Position numbers and translations under genes: made by a program
Source of the DNA: Syntrophus buswellii
Lineage (GTDB): Bacteria; Desulfobacterota; Syntrophia; Syntrophales; Syntrophaceae
Direction: 5' to 3'
Assembly: GCF_046097065.1 (NCBI RefSeq)
Contig: NZ_CP175563.1
Span: forward strand, 1,488,001-1,552,000
DNA length: 64,000 bases
In this document: piece after piece, positions 8,547 to 16,011 of the stretch
Layout of the letters: each line of letters starts with the position of its first letter
Position numbering within the stretch: the stretch's first letter is position 1
Notes under the pieces: model-generated
Database searches by the model: none
Told to the model about the DNA's origin: nothing
What the model saw: only the letters and a program-made list of their open reading frames with translations

Positions 8547-9062
8547 ATGACGGATGGAAAAGAAATAAAGCCTTCATGTGAATACTTCCTCTATCCGGGT
8601 TACATTTTTTTAAGCCCTGAGCCCTACCTGATATCGACGGTTGTCGGCTCCTCGGTTGCTGTAGCCCTCTGGGACACTGAAAGCCGGCAGGGGGGGATGT
8701 CAAATTTCCTGTATCCCTTCGTCGAAGGTTCAGAACAAGGGACGGCCCTTTATGGCAATGTGGCCATCCCCTATATGATCAGGATGTTCCTTGAAGAAGG
8801 GGCCAGTGAAAAGAACCTGCGATCGCAGATTTTTGGAGGCGCCCAGGCAGAGCAGCTCGATGCGGAAGAGATTGCTCACAGAAACATAGAGATAGCGAGG
8901 CGTGTGCTGAGGCATCACGGGATCAAAGTGATATCCGAGGATGTCGGAGGTCGATTGGGCCGTAAGATCGTTTACAATACCGCTCAAAATGAAGCCCTGA
9001 TTTACAAGGTCGGTACACTTCGAAGCAGTGACTGGTATCCCTATGATCGTCAAGGCAGGTAG
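8547..9062 (+). CDS. CheD paralogue lacking the catalytic Cys and His
   Basis: A 171-residue CheD-fold protein. In the region aligned with catalytic CheD, the LGSC Cys is replaced by Ser (S36 in VVGSSVAVALWD) and the catalytic His by Asn (N53 in GGMSNFLYP), while the scaffold, including the FGGA loop, is kept. It should therefore be inactive as a glutamine deamidase, but could still bind CheX/CheC or receptors. The ATG at 8547 has GGGGGAAAG just upstream; an in-frame extension begins inside cheX and is less likely. It sits between cheX and cheB. It looks intact, not like a decaying gene. Confidence 0.88.
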   Translation: MTDGKEIKPSCEYFLYPGYIFLSPEPYLISTVVGSSVAVALWDTESRQGGMSNFLYPFVEGSEQGTALYGNVAIPYMIRMFLEEGASEKNLRSQIFGGAQAEQLDAEEIAHRNIEIARRVLRHHGIKVISEDVGGRLGRKIVYNTAQNEALIYKVGTLRSSDWYPYDRQGR

Positions 9063-9064
9063 GT

Positions 9065-10096
9065 ATGAATAAAATCAAGGTTATGATTGTCGACGACTCG
9101 GCAATCGTCAGAAAAATTTTTTCGGAAGAACTTTCAAAATATCCTGACATCGAAATTGTGGGGACAGCGCCTGATCCCTTTGTTGCCAGAGATAAAATCG
9201 TTTCCCTGAAGCCGGATGTCATTACCCTGGACATCGAGATGCCAAGGATGGATGGTTTGACCTTTCTGAAAAAGCTGATGAAGCATTTCCCGATCCCCAC
9301 CATCATCGTGAGTTCTCTAACGCCCAAGGGGGGCAAGTTGACCCTGGAGGCCATGGAAATCGGCGCTGTCGACGCCATCGCCAAACCGGGAAGCTCCTAT
9401 ACCGTGGGTGACATGAGCGGGCAGTTGGTTGAAAAGATCCGGGCGGCATCGAAAATAAGGGTCGAGAAACGTGAGACGAGGGAAAAATATAGGCCGGGCT
9501 CCAAGGAATCCATCAAAGCCCTTGCAGAGACTTCGAATAAGGTGATTGCCATTGGCGCCTCGACCGGGGGAACGGAAGCTTTAAAAAGTGTCCTTTCAAA
9601 GATGCCCCCGAATTCGCCGGGAATTCTCGTCGTACAGCATATGCCGGCGAATTTCACTTCCGCTTTTGCCGAACGGTTGAACGGCCTGTGCCATGTTACC
9701 GTCAGGGAGGCCAGGAACAATGATTCGGTGACTCCGGGGACTGCGCTCATCGCGCCGGGTAACTATCACATGATTTTGCGGCGAAGCGGCGCAAGATATT
9801 ACGTTGAAGTGAAAACCGGGCCAATGGTTCACCATCAAAGACCAGCGGTTGACATTTTATTCAAATCCACCGCGAAATATGCCGGTGCGAATGCCATCGG
9901 CGTTATTTTGACAGGAATGGGTGCGGATGGAGCTGAAGGGCTGCTGGAAATGAAGCAGATGGGCGCCAGTACGATAGCTCAAAATGAAAAATCATGCGTT
10001 GTTTATGGAATGCCCAAAGAAGCCGTAAAACTGGGAGCGGTTGATAAAATCGTTCATCTTGATCAGATTGCTGATGAAATCGTGAGGATGGTGTAG
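9065..10096 (+). CDS. cheB: Receptor methylesterase/deamidase CheB
   Basis: A 343-residue two-domain enzyme. The N-terminal receiver has phospho-Asp 56 (ITLDIEMP), and the C-terminal esterase has the catalytic triad Ser 166 (IGASTGGT), His 192 (VVQHMP) and Asp 288 (GMGADGAEG). It removes methyl groups from receptors once phosphorylated by CheA. Length and motif order are typical. It starts 2 nt after the preceding cheD-like gene and ends 2 nt before cheA, so all three are one transcriptional unit. Confidence 0.98.
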   Translation: MNKIKVMIVDDSAIVRKIFSEELSKYPDIEIVGTAPDPFVARDKIVSLKPDVITLDIEMPRMDGLTFLKKLMKHFPIPTIIVSSLTPKGGKLTLEAMEIGAVDAIAKPGSSYTVGDMSGQLVEKIRAASKIRVEKRETREKYRPGSKESIKALAETSNKVIAIGASTGGTEALKSVLSKMPPNSPGILVVQHMPANFTSAFAERLNGLCHVTVREARNNDSVTPGTALIAPGNYHMILRRSGARYYVEVKTGPMVHHQRPAVDILFKSTAKYAGANAIGVILTGMGADGAEGLLEMKQMGASTIAQNEKSCVVYGMPKEAVKLGAVDKIVHLDQIADEIVRMV

Positions 10097-10098
10097 AC

Positions 10099-12318
10099 AT
10101 GAATATTGAAACACTGCTGAAGTCGATTGATCTTATCGCGTCGGATTTTCTATTCCTTGATTCTCAGGATATGAATATTCCAACAGCGGGAAAATTTCTC
10201 AACAGCCTGGAGGGTCTGACCGGGGAGGCGGCGGAGTTGGGGATTGTGCCTGTCCTGGATGTGGCCAAGGGCATGAATGTCATTCTTGAATGCGTTATCC
10301 TGGATTCGCTCGCAGACAAGGGGAAGGCGATTTCAACCTTTGAACGGGGAATAGCCCTTTTGCAGGAGATAGCGGACGAATACAAAAAAACAGGAGGCTA
10401 TACAAAAGAATACGAAAGTTATCTCAACCAGGCAGGTGCTGTCACCGGGAGGGCGATTGAAGCACAGGCCGCTGCACCGGGCGCAGAAACTCCGTCGGCA
10501 GTTCCACCTCAGGAGGAGAAGAAACCTGACGCCGAGGCATCGGGACAGCAGTTTTTGATTCAGGATGAGTCCCTGCTCCGTGATTTCATCTCGGAAGGAA
10601 CGGAGTACATAGAAGAAATTGAAGTCAACATCTTGAATCTGGAAAACAATCCGGAAGACAAGGACTACATCAACGCAATATTCCGCCCCTTTCATTCCAT
10701 CAAGGGGGTGGCAAGTTTTTTGAATCTCGAAAAAATCCGGGGGCTGTCGCATAACCTGGAGAGCCTCCTGGACAAGGCAAGAAACGGGGAACTCAGCGTG
10801 ACGCCTCAACTGATCGATGTCGTCCTTGCCGGAGCCGATGCCCTCAAAGGCATGATTTCCAGCTTGAAAGAGGCCCTGGAGGGCAGGAACGACAACCCCC
10901 TGGATGTCGATTTGTCCGATCTCGAAACGCGGATCCGGAATGTCGACAAAGGGATTGAACCGGAGCGCTCGGTTCAGAAACTGGGTGAAATTCTCATTGA
11001 GGAGGGGGCCATTTCCGAAGAGGCCCTTGAGGAGGGGCTGAAGATCAAAGCCAGCAACCCCGACAAGAAGATCGGGGAAGCCCTGATTCAAAAGGGAACC
11101 GTCACGCCCAAGCAGGTATCGCAGGCATTGAGAAAGCAGGCGGAGCAGGCCTCCGAGTTGTCCACCATCAGGGTTGACACCCGAAAACTCGATGATCTCA
11201 TTGATATGGTCGGAGAGCTTGTCATTACGCAGACGATGGTCCAGCAGGACATCAGCAATCAGGAAAACGGCAATAAAAACCTCACCCGGAATATCGCCCA
11301 ACTCTTCCGTATTGCTTCCGGCCTTCAGAAAGTATCCACAAGCCTCCGGATGATTCCGATTAAACAGACGTTTCAGCGGATGGCGCGCCTGGCCCGGGAT
11401 GTCTCAAAGAATGTCGGGAAAAATGTCGTGGTCGAGATGGAAGGTGAAGATACGGAACTGGACCGGAACATGGTCGATGAAATTTATAATCCCCTGGTTC
11501 ACATGATCCGTAACTCCGTCGATCACGGTCTGGAGACATCCGAAGAGAGGCTTCAATGCGGAAAGCCCGAAAAGGGGCTGATTCAGCTGAAGGCCTATCA
11601 TCGGGGCGGGAACTTTGTCGTTGAAATATCCGATGATGGACGGGGTTTGAACAGGGATAAACTCTTGAAAAAGGCCCTGGCGAATCACGTGGTCAATAAT
11701 GTTGAGGGCCTTACAGACCAGGAAATATACCGGCTGATCTTCCTGCCCGGGTTCTCAACGGCGGAGAAAGTTACGGATGTGTCCGGCCGTGGTGTCGGCA
11801 TGGATGTTGTAAGACAGGCCGTTGAAAAGCTGCGGGGCAAAATTGAAATCGAAAGCACGCCGGGAAAAGGCACAACCTTCATTGCGCGATTTCCCCTGAC
11901 CATGGCCATCATCGACGGAATGATCGTCAAGGTCGGCAAGGAACGATTCATCCTGCCTACGACAGCGATCCGCCAGGCCCTCAGACCGACCCGGGAAGCC
12001 TATAATCACATCATGGGGCAGGGGGAAACGGTCAATGTGATGGGGCAGCTCATGCCGCTGGTCCGAGTATACGATCTCTTCAACATAGAGCCGGAGAAGG
12101 TCAATCCCTGGGATGCCATCCTGATCGTGGTCGAAGGAGCCACGAGTTCAAAATGCCTTCTGGTGGATCAGATTATCGGCAAGGCGGAAGTCGTCATTAA
12201 AAGTCTCGGGGACGGATTGAAGGATATCGATGGAATTTCCGGAGGGGCCATTATGGGGGACGGCCAGATCGGGTTGATCATCGATCCGGAAGGATTGTTC
12301 GAGCTCAGTGAACGCTGA
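10099..12318 (+). CDS. cheA: Chemotaxis histidine kinase CheA with MshEN-like insert
   Basis: A 739-residue kinase. Residues 1-130 form a helical N-terminal module of unclear type. An HPt domain (about 155-265) has phospho-acceptor His 199 in FRPFHSIKG. Residues 291-350 contain two LGE-type repeats (KLGEILIEEG and KIGEALIQKG, each followed by a helix) resembling the MshEN/GspE N-terminal fold, in the place where P2 normally lies. The dimerisation helices start about 360, the ATPase domain shows the N-box HMIRNSVDHG, DDGRGL and GVGMDVV, and a CheW-like domain ends the protein. It starts 2 nt after cheB. The insert is unusual for CheA and in other proteins can bind c-di-GMP or ATP. Confidence 0.95.
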   Translation: MNIETLLKSIDLIASDFLFLDSQDMNIPTAGKFLNSLEGLTGEAAELGIVPVLDVAKGMNVILECVILDSLADKGKAISTFERGIALLQEIADEYKKTGGYTKEYESYLNQAGAVTGRAIEAQAAAPGAETPSAVPPQEEKKPDAEASGQQFLIQDESLLRDFISEGTEYIEEIEVNILNLENNPEDKDYINAIFRPFHSIKGVASFLNLEKIRGLSHNLESLLDKARNGELSVTPQLIDVVLAGADALKGMISSLKEALEGRNDNPLDVDLSDLETRIRNVDKGIEPERSVQKLGEILIEEGAISEEALEEGLKIKASNPDKKIGEALIQKGTVTPKQVSQALRKQAEQASELSTIRVDTRKLDDLIDMVGELVITQTMVQQDISNQENGNKNLTRNIAQLFRIASGLQKVSTSLRMIPIKQTFQRMARLARDVSKNVGKNVVVEMEGEDTELDRNMVDEIYNPLVHMIRNSVDHGLETSEERLQCGKPEKGLIQLKAYHRGGNFVVEISDDGRGLNRDKLLKKALANHVVNNVEGLTDQEIYRLIFLPGFSTAEKVTDVSGRGVGMDVVRQAVEKLRGKIEIESTPGKGTTFIARFPLTMAIIDGMIVKVGKERFILPTTAIRQALRPTREAYNHIMGQGETVNVMGQLMPLVRVYDLFNIEPEKVNPWDAILIVVEGATSSKCLLVDQIIGKAEVVIKSLGDGLKDIDGISGGAIMGDGQIGLIIDPEGLFELSER

Positions 12319-12340
12319 GAAGTCGAATAAGAAGGAGGTG

Positions 12341-12373
12341 TTCCGCGATAACAATTTTTTCGCCGTCGCGGAA
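12341..12373 (+). promoter_or_regulatory. Hairpin between cheA and cheY
   Basis: TTCCGCGA (12341-12348) and TCGCGGAA (12366-12373) form a perfect 8-bp inverted repeat with a 17-nt loop containing six Ts. It lies in the 85-nt gap before cheY, so it could modulate read-through or mRNA stability and thereby the cheA:cheY ratio. Confidence 0.35.
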
Positions 12374-12403
12374 ATATAAATAACGTCAAGACCGGAGGAC
12401 ATG

Positions 12404-12784
12404 ATGGACAAAAACATCAAGATATTAATCGTTGACGATTTTACGACGATGAGAAAAGTCATCAGAAATCTTTTGAAATCCGTAGGGTATGAAAACATCA
12501 TCGAGGCGGAAGACGGAGCCATTGCCCTGAGAACTCTCAAAAACAACGAGGTCGATTTCATTATCTCAGACTGGAACATGCCCAACATGAGCGGCCTGGA
12601 GCTGTTGAAGGCGGTCCGGGCGGACAGCGAACTCAGCAAAACGCCTTTCCTGATGGTTACAGCCGAAGCGCTTCAGGACAATGTGATCGCCGCCGTCAAG
12701 GCCGGGGTGAGCAATTACATCGTGAAGCCCTTTACCGCCGAGGTTCTCAACACGAAGATCGAAAAAATACTGGAGACTCTCTAG
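12404..12784 (+). CDS. cheY: CheY response regulator, second copy
   Basis: A 126-residue minimal CheY: acidic pair in IVDDFTTMR (residues 11-12), phospho-Asp 56 in ISDWNMP, Thr in MVTAEAL and Lys in IVKPF. This MRKVIRN...TAEA pattern is close to classical flagellar-switch-binding CheY, so this is the likelier motor-binding copy. GGAGG lies 5 nt before the ATG at 12404 (only 2 nt before an ATG at 12401). It is followed by cheX. Confidence 0.96.
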   Translation: MDKNIKILIVDDFTTMRKVIRNLLKSVGYENIIEAEDGAIALRTLKNNEVDFIISDWNMPNMSGLELLKAVRADSELSKTPFLMVTAEALQDNVIAAVKAGVSNYIVKPFTAEVLNTKIEKILETL

Positions 12785-12861
12785 GGAGAGATGACCCTGA
12801 GCTTATAGAGTCGATACGGTCGTTGCGCTGTACATCTTGAAGAAAAAAAGGGGATACCTTA

Positions 12862-13332
12862 ATGGACGTTCGATTTATCAATGCCTTTTTAGATGCGACG
12901 GAGAATGTCTTGAAGACGATGGCATTTGTGGAACCGAAGCCGGGAAAGCCTTATCTGAAGAAGGACAATGTGGCAAAAGGAGATATTTCCGGCATCATCG
13001 GGTTGACCGGTGATCTTAAAGGATCACTGGGTTTGAGCTTCAGCGAAGGCTGCATTGTCAAGATAGTCTCCAACATGCTTGGGGAATCCATGTCGGGGAT
13101 AGACAATGACGTCAAGGATGCCGTCGGAGAGATTACCAATATGATCTCCGGAGTTGCCAGGAAGAAACTGGAGGCGGACGGGTTGAATATTACGGCGGCC
13201 ATTCCAACGGTCGTGGCCGGCAAGAGCCACTCCATCGTCCATGTCCTGGGGGGGCCGAGCATCATCATTCCTTTTGAAATTGAAGAGGGGCCCTTCGTCG
13301 TGGATTTTTGTCTTGACAACGCTCCGTCGTAG
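12862..13332 (+). CDS. cheX: CheY-P phosphatase CheX
   Basis: A 156-residue CheX-family phosphatase that terminates the motor signal by dephosphorylating CheY-P. It has the D-x3-E-x2-N signature (DAVGEITNMISG) followed about 21 residues later by the conserved Pro (AAIPT). It is 77 nt after the second cheY, giving this cluster two adjacent CheY-CheX pairs. It is the last gene of the plus-strand che cluster and converges with motB. AAAGGGGAT lies shortly before the ATG. Confidence 0.92.
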   Translation: MDVRFINAFLDATENVLKTMAFVEPKPGKPYLKKDNVAKGDISGIIGLTGDLKGSLGLSFSEGCIVKIVSNMLGESMSGIDNDVKDAVGEITNMISGVARKKLEADGLNITAAIPTVVAGKSHSIVHVLGGPSIIIPFEIEEGPFVVDFCLDNAPS

Positions 13333-13368
13333 AGCCTTCGTCCTTATCGAAGAAGGTCCTTTGTGGAT

Positions 13369-13387
13369 AGCCGCGCGCAGCGCGGCT
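13369..13387. terminator. Hairpin between convergent cheX and motB
   Basis: AGCCGCGC-GCA-GCGCGGCT is a perfect 8-bp stem with a 3-nt loop 36 nt after cheX. A second GCCGGC-ATAG-GCCGGC hairpin lies near 13446. Both are between convergent operons and could end transcription from either side; U-tracts are weak. Confidence 0.45.
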
Positions 13388-13504
13388 GACTTTCCCGGAA
13401 ATGTGCTGAACGCCCCTTCAATGCCCTGCACGGGGTTTTCTTCGCGCCGGCATAGGCCGGCCGCCCACCGTTGAGCCGCAACCTTCTTCATTCTGCGGCA
13501 TTCT

Positions 13505-14269
13505 TTATTTCGGCTGAATGACAATGATGCTGATCCGCCGGTTCCGTGGGTCCATGGGATTCAGGGGAATGTATGGCTCCTGATCGGCGTAACCGACCAC
13601 TTTGGCAATCCGGCCCGGATCAATGGAGTTTTTTTCCAGCTCCCTTCGGGCAGCGGAGGCTCTCGATGTTGAGAGCTCCCAGTTTGTTGTCTGCGCACTC
13701 TGGAAGGGGGCCGCGTCGGTGTGGCCTTCGATGATAATCCTGTTGGAGCCCTCCTTGATGTTGTCTGAAACGATTTTCAGGATTTCCTTCGCCTTGGCCG
13801 TAGGCTCTGAACTGCCGAGGGGGAACATCAAACTGCCTTCTTTGTCGACGATCTGAATTTTTAATCCGCCATCGACGATGTTGATAATGACCTGGTCCCG
13901 GATGGACTGCAGATTGATGTCGATGGCGCTTTTCAAACGCTGCTGCAGATCCTTCGGCGATATTCTGTCCTTGATGTTTTTGTAGTCCTGAACGGAATTG
14001 GCTCCCCCGCCCGCCTTGTCCAGAATCTGCGAAGCCCCGGTCATAAAGGAAGAACCGGTTTCCTTCATGACGGAGAAGGATTTGAAATACTCCGCAACGG
14101 CGATCCTTTTTTCAGGGGACACCATGGAGAGTAGCCACAGCAGGAGAAAAAAGGCCATCATCGCCGTGACAAAATCGGCATAGGCGACCTTCCAGGATCC
14201 GCCGTGATGCCCCTCGTTGTGGCGTTTCTTTCTCTTCCGGATGATGATAACCTGTTGTTCGTCCATCAT
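13505..14269 (-). CDS. motB: Flagellar stator protein MotB
   Basis: A 254-residue stator subunit that anchors the proton channel to peptidoglycan. A basic N-terminus (RKRKKRHN) is followed by one TM helix with the channel Asp in KVAYADFVTAMMAF, a linker, and an OmpA-like peptidoglycan-binding domain with IEGHTDAAP and the NWELSTSRA run. The ATG at 14269, 4 nt after the motA stop, is chosen; the frame is open upstream inside motA, but those residues would not belong to the family. Confidence 0.95.
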   Translation of the reverse strand: MMDEQQVIIIRKRKKRHNEGHHGGSWKVAYADFVTAMMAFFLLLWLLSMVSPEKRIAVAEYFKSFSVMKETGSSFMTGASQILDKAGGGANSVQDYKNIKDRISPKDLQQRLKSAIDINLQSIRDQVIINIVDGGLKIQIVDKEGSLMFPLGSSEPTAKAKEILKIVSDNIKEGSNRIIIEGHTDAAPFQSAQTTNWELSTSRASAARRELEKNSIDPGRIAKVVGYADQEPYIPLNPMDPRNRRISIIVIQPK

Positions 14270-14273
14270 GGGA

Positions 14274-15131
14274 TCATCCCTTATGCTGCCGCAGGGCTTC
14301 TTCGATTTCTGCAAAGGTTGGACGGTCTCCGGCGGGAATGACGCGACGTCCGAATTCAACGGCCACTTTGGGGGCGGAACCGCCGATGAAGGCCAGCAAT
14401 GCTACCTTTAAGACCGTTAAATAGAGGATGTTTTCGCCGGCGCTGTGCTCCATGTTCTTGCCCATGGGGCCCACAAAGCCGTAGCACATGAGCACGCCAA
14501 GGAACGTACCGACCAGGGCGGCACCAATGCATTTCCCCAGAACTTCCGGTGGTTCGCTGATCTTGCCCATTGTTAAAACAACACCGAGAACCGCCGCGAC
14601 GATGCCGAGTCCGGGAAGTGCATCCGCAACAAAATTGACACTCTTAGCGGGCTGCATCATCTCCTCATAGTGTATGTCCAGTTCATGATCGATCAGCGCA
14701 TCCAGTTCATGAGGGGCAATGGTGGTCGTCATGACGGTCCGGAGGGTATCGGCGATCAGGTCGACAGCGTGTTTGTTTTTCAGTATCGATGGATATTGGG
14801 AAAAAAGGCTGCTTTCACCGGGGTTGTCCACATCGGATTCAATCGACACAAGACCCTGCTGACGGATTTTATAGAAGATGCCGTTGAGCAGCAACAAGGC
14901 CTCGGTATAATCCTTCTTGTCGAATGTTCTGCCCTTGAAGATATGAGCCACTGACTTGAAAACTGCTTTGACGACCTTTGAGGGGGAGCTGATCAGAAGA
15001 GCTCCTGTTGCCGCGCCGAAGATGATCAGCATTTCAGCCGGCTGGATCAAAACGGCAAGATTGCCGTGCTCGAGGAGATAGCCACCAATAACAGCTATTA
15101 ACACAACGGCAATGCCTATACCTGCGATCAT
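14274..15131 (-). CDS. motA: Flagellar stator protein MotA
   Basis: A 285-residue four-helix stator subunit forming the ion channel with MotB. It shows an N-terminal hydrophobic pair (about residues 1-50), the large cytoplasmic loop, and the C-terminal TM pair containing PGLGIVAAVLGVVLTMG and the ALVGTFLGVLMCYGFVGP segment. It ends with EEALRQHKG, a usual MotA tail. It lies between pilZ (10 nt upstream) and motB (4 nt downstream), one operon from the sigma-54 promoter at 15728. No flagellar structural genes are in the window. Confidence 0.96.
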   Translation of the reverse strand: MIAGIGIAVVLIAVIGGYLLEHGNLAVLIQPAEMLIIFGAATGALLISSPSKVVKAVFKSVAHIFKGRTFDKKDYTEALLLLNGIFYKIRQQGLVSIESDVDNPGESSLFSQYPSILKNKHAVDLIADTLRTVMTTTIAPHELDALIDHELDIHYEEMMQPAKSVNFVADALPGLGIVAAVLGVVLTMGKISEPPEVLGKCIGAALVGTFLGVLMCYGFVGPMGKNMEHSAGENILYLTVLKVALLAFIGGSAPKVAVEFGRRVIPAGDRPTFAEIEEALRQHKG

Positions 15132-15141
15132 CGAAAATACG

Positions 15142-15675
15142 TCATCTCCCCCGCTTTTCCCGAAGGATTTCCCTTTCCCGTTCGAAAACGAATTTTACAA
15201 TTTCATCTCTTACCATGTCGTCCATCTTGACGAATGAAAGGGACATCTGGTATCCCTCAGGCCGCTCATCAAGGGCGATGATTCTGCCGTAAAGACGAAG
15301 CGCCCGGTGCTTCTGCGGCGAAAGAAAGGTCTTTATTTCAAGCATGTCCCCTTGAGCGAATCTTTCCGAAGTTGTAAGGCGGATGCCGGCGCCGCTGATG
15401 TTGATCAACCGTGACGGGAGAGAAGAAAACCCCTCATTGCGCAAGGTAAGAAGATGAATGACCGAATCCAGCTTGGCATTCAGGATGTTCAAGCAGGCCT
15501 GAAGCGACTGATCCTCAGTTTCCGGCAGACTGCAGCTTTCTACGATGATCGGGTCAAAAATTTCAGCTTGAACATAGTCCTGTTCTTCCAGGGGAACAAG
15601 ACGATACGCAATGGGAATATAGGCGTCAACACGCGAGAATTGCCTCTTGTTCAATTCATTGTTGTTCTTTTCCAT
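15142..15675 (-). CDS. PilZ-domain c-di-GMP receptor next to motAB
   Basis: A 177-residue protein with a PilZ signature: RQFSR near the N-terminus (RxxxR arm) and INISGAGIRLTT (D/NxSxxG) about residue 93, the two motifs that clamp c-di-GMP. The ATG at 15675 is chosen over a TTG three codons upstream. It is the first gene of pilZ-motA-motB, so a YcgR-like role, braking or tuning the stator when c-di-GMP is high, is a reasonable inference. There is no YcgR_N flagellar-brake domain of normal size between the two motifs' flanks, so the fold arrangement may differ. Confidence 0.85.
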   Translation of the reverse strand: MEKNNNELNKRQFSRVDAYIPIAYRLVPLEEQDYVQAEIFDPIIVESCSLPETEDQSLQACLNILNAKLDSVIHLLTLRNEGFSSLPSRLINISGAGIRLTTSERFAQGDMLEIKTFLSPQKHRALRLYGRIIALDERPEGYQMSLSFVKMDDMVRDEIVKFVFEREREILREKRGR

Positions 15676-15702
15676 GGGCAGCAACCTGGCAGGATATCGT
15701 TC

Positions 15703-15714
15703 CCTTGATCAAGG
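15703..15714. promoter_or_regulatory. Perfect 12-bp palindrome at the pilZ-motAB start region
   Basis: CCTTGATCAAGG is a perfect dyad (extended arms GTTCC and GGAAC flank it with one extra C). It lies just downstream of the predicted transcription start of the sigma-54 promoter at 15728-15743, a position typical of a repressor operator. The binding protein is unknown. Confidence 0.35.
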
Positions 15715-15727
15715 AACATCTAAAATG

Positions 15728-15743
15728 TGCAATTCCGGTGCCA
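15728..15743 (-). promoter_or_regulatory. Sigma-54 promoter of pilZ-motA-motB
   Basis: The minus strand reads TGGCACCGGAATTGCA, a complete match to the RpoN consensus TGGCAC-N5-TTGCA with GG and GC ten bases apart. The start would be near 15717, about 42 nt before the pilZ ATG. This makes the stator operon RpoN-dependent. Confidence 0.78.
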
Positions 15744-15942
15744 TGCGGCTATGATGAGCGGGATAGGTGATGATGAGCTGCCCCGTCCACATAAATGACG
15801 GCGACATCTGTCAGCGGGATCGGACGTCCCCGGAGCAGAAGGTCAGACGGACTTCGGTCGTCGGGGACAGGCATGCCTCAAAGAACCCCGTGAAATATCC
15901 AATGGATCCGACGACGGCGGAGAGGAAAAAACCACTATCATA

Positions 15943-15971
15943 TTGACCTTTTTGCAGGAATAGCTTAATAA
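15943..15971 (+). promoter_or_regulatory. Sigma-70-type promoter of xerD
   Basis: TTGACC (15943-15948), 17-nt spacer, TAATAA (15966-15971). The -35 is five of six; the -10 is weak. The start would be near 15978, 34 nt before xerD. Apart from this and the two elements listed for pilZ, 15676-16011 holds no gene. Confidence 0.4.
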
Positions 15972-16011
15972 AGCCTCTCAACTTACAAAAATTATTTTAG
16001 GATAATGCTCT

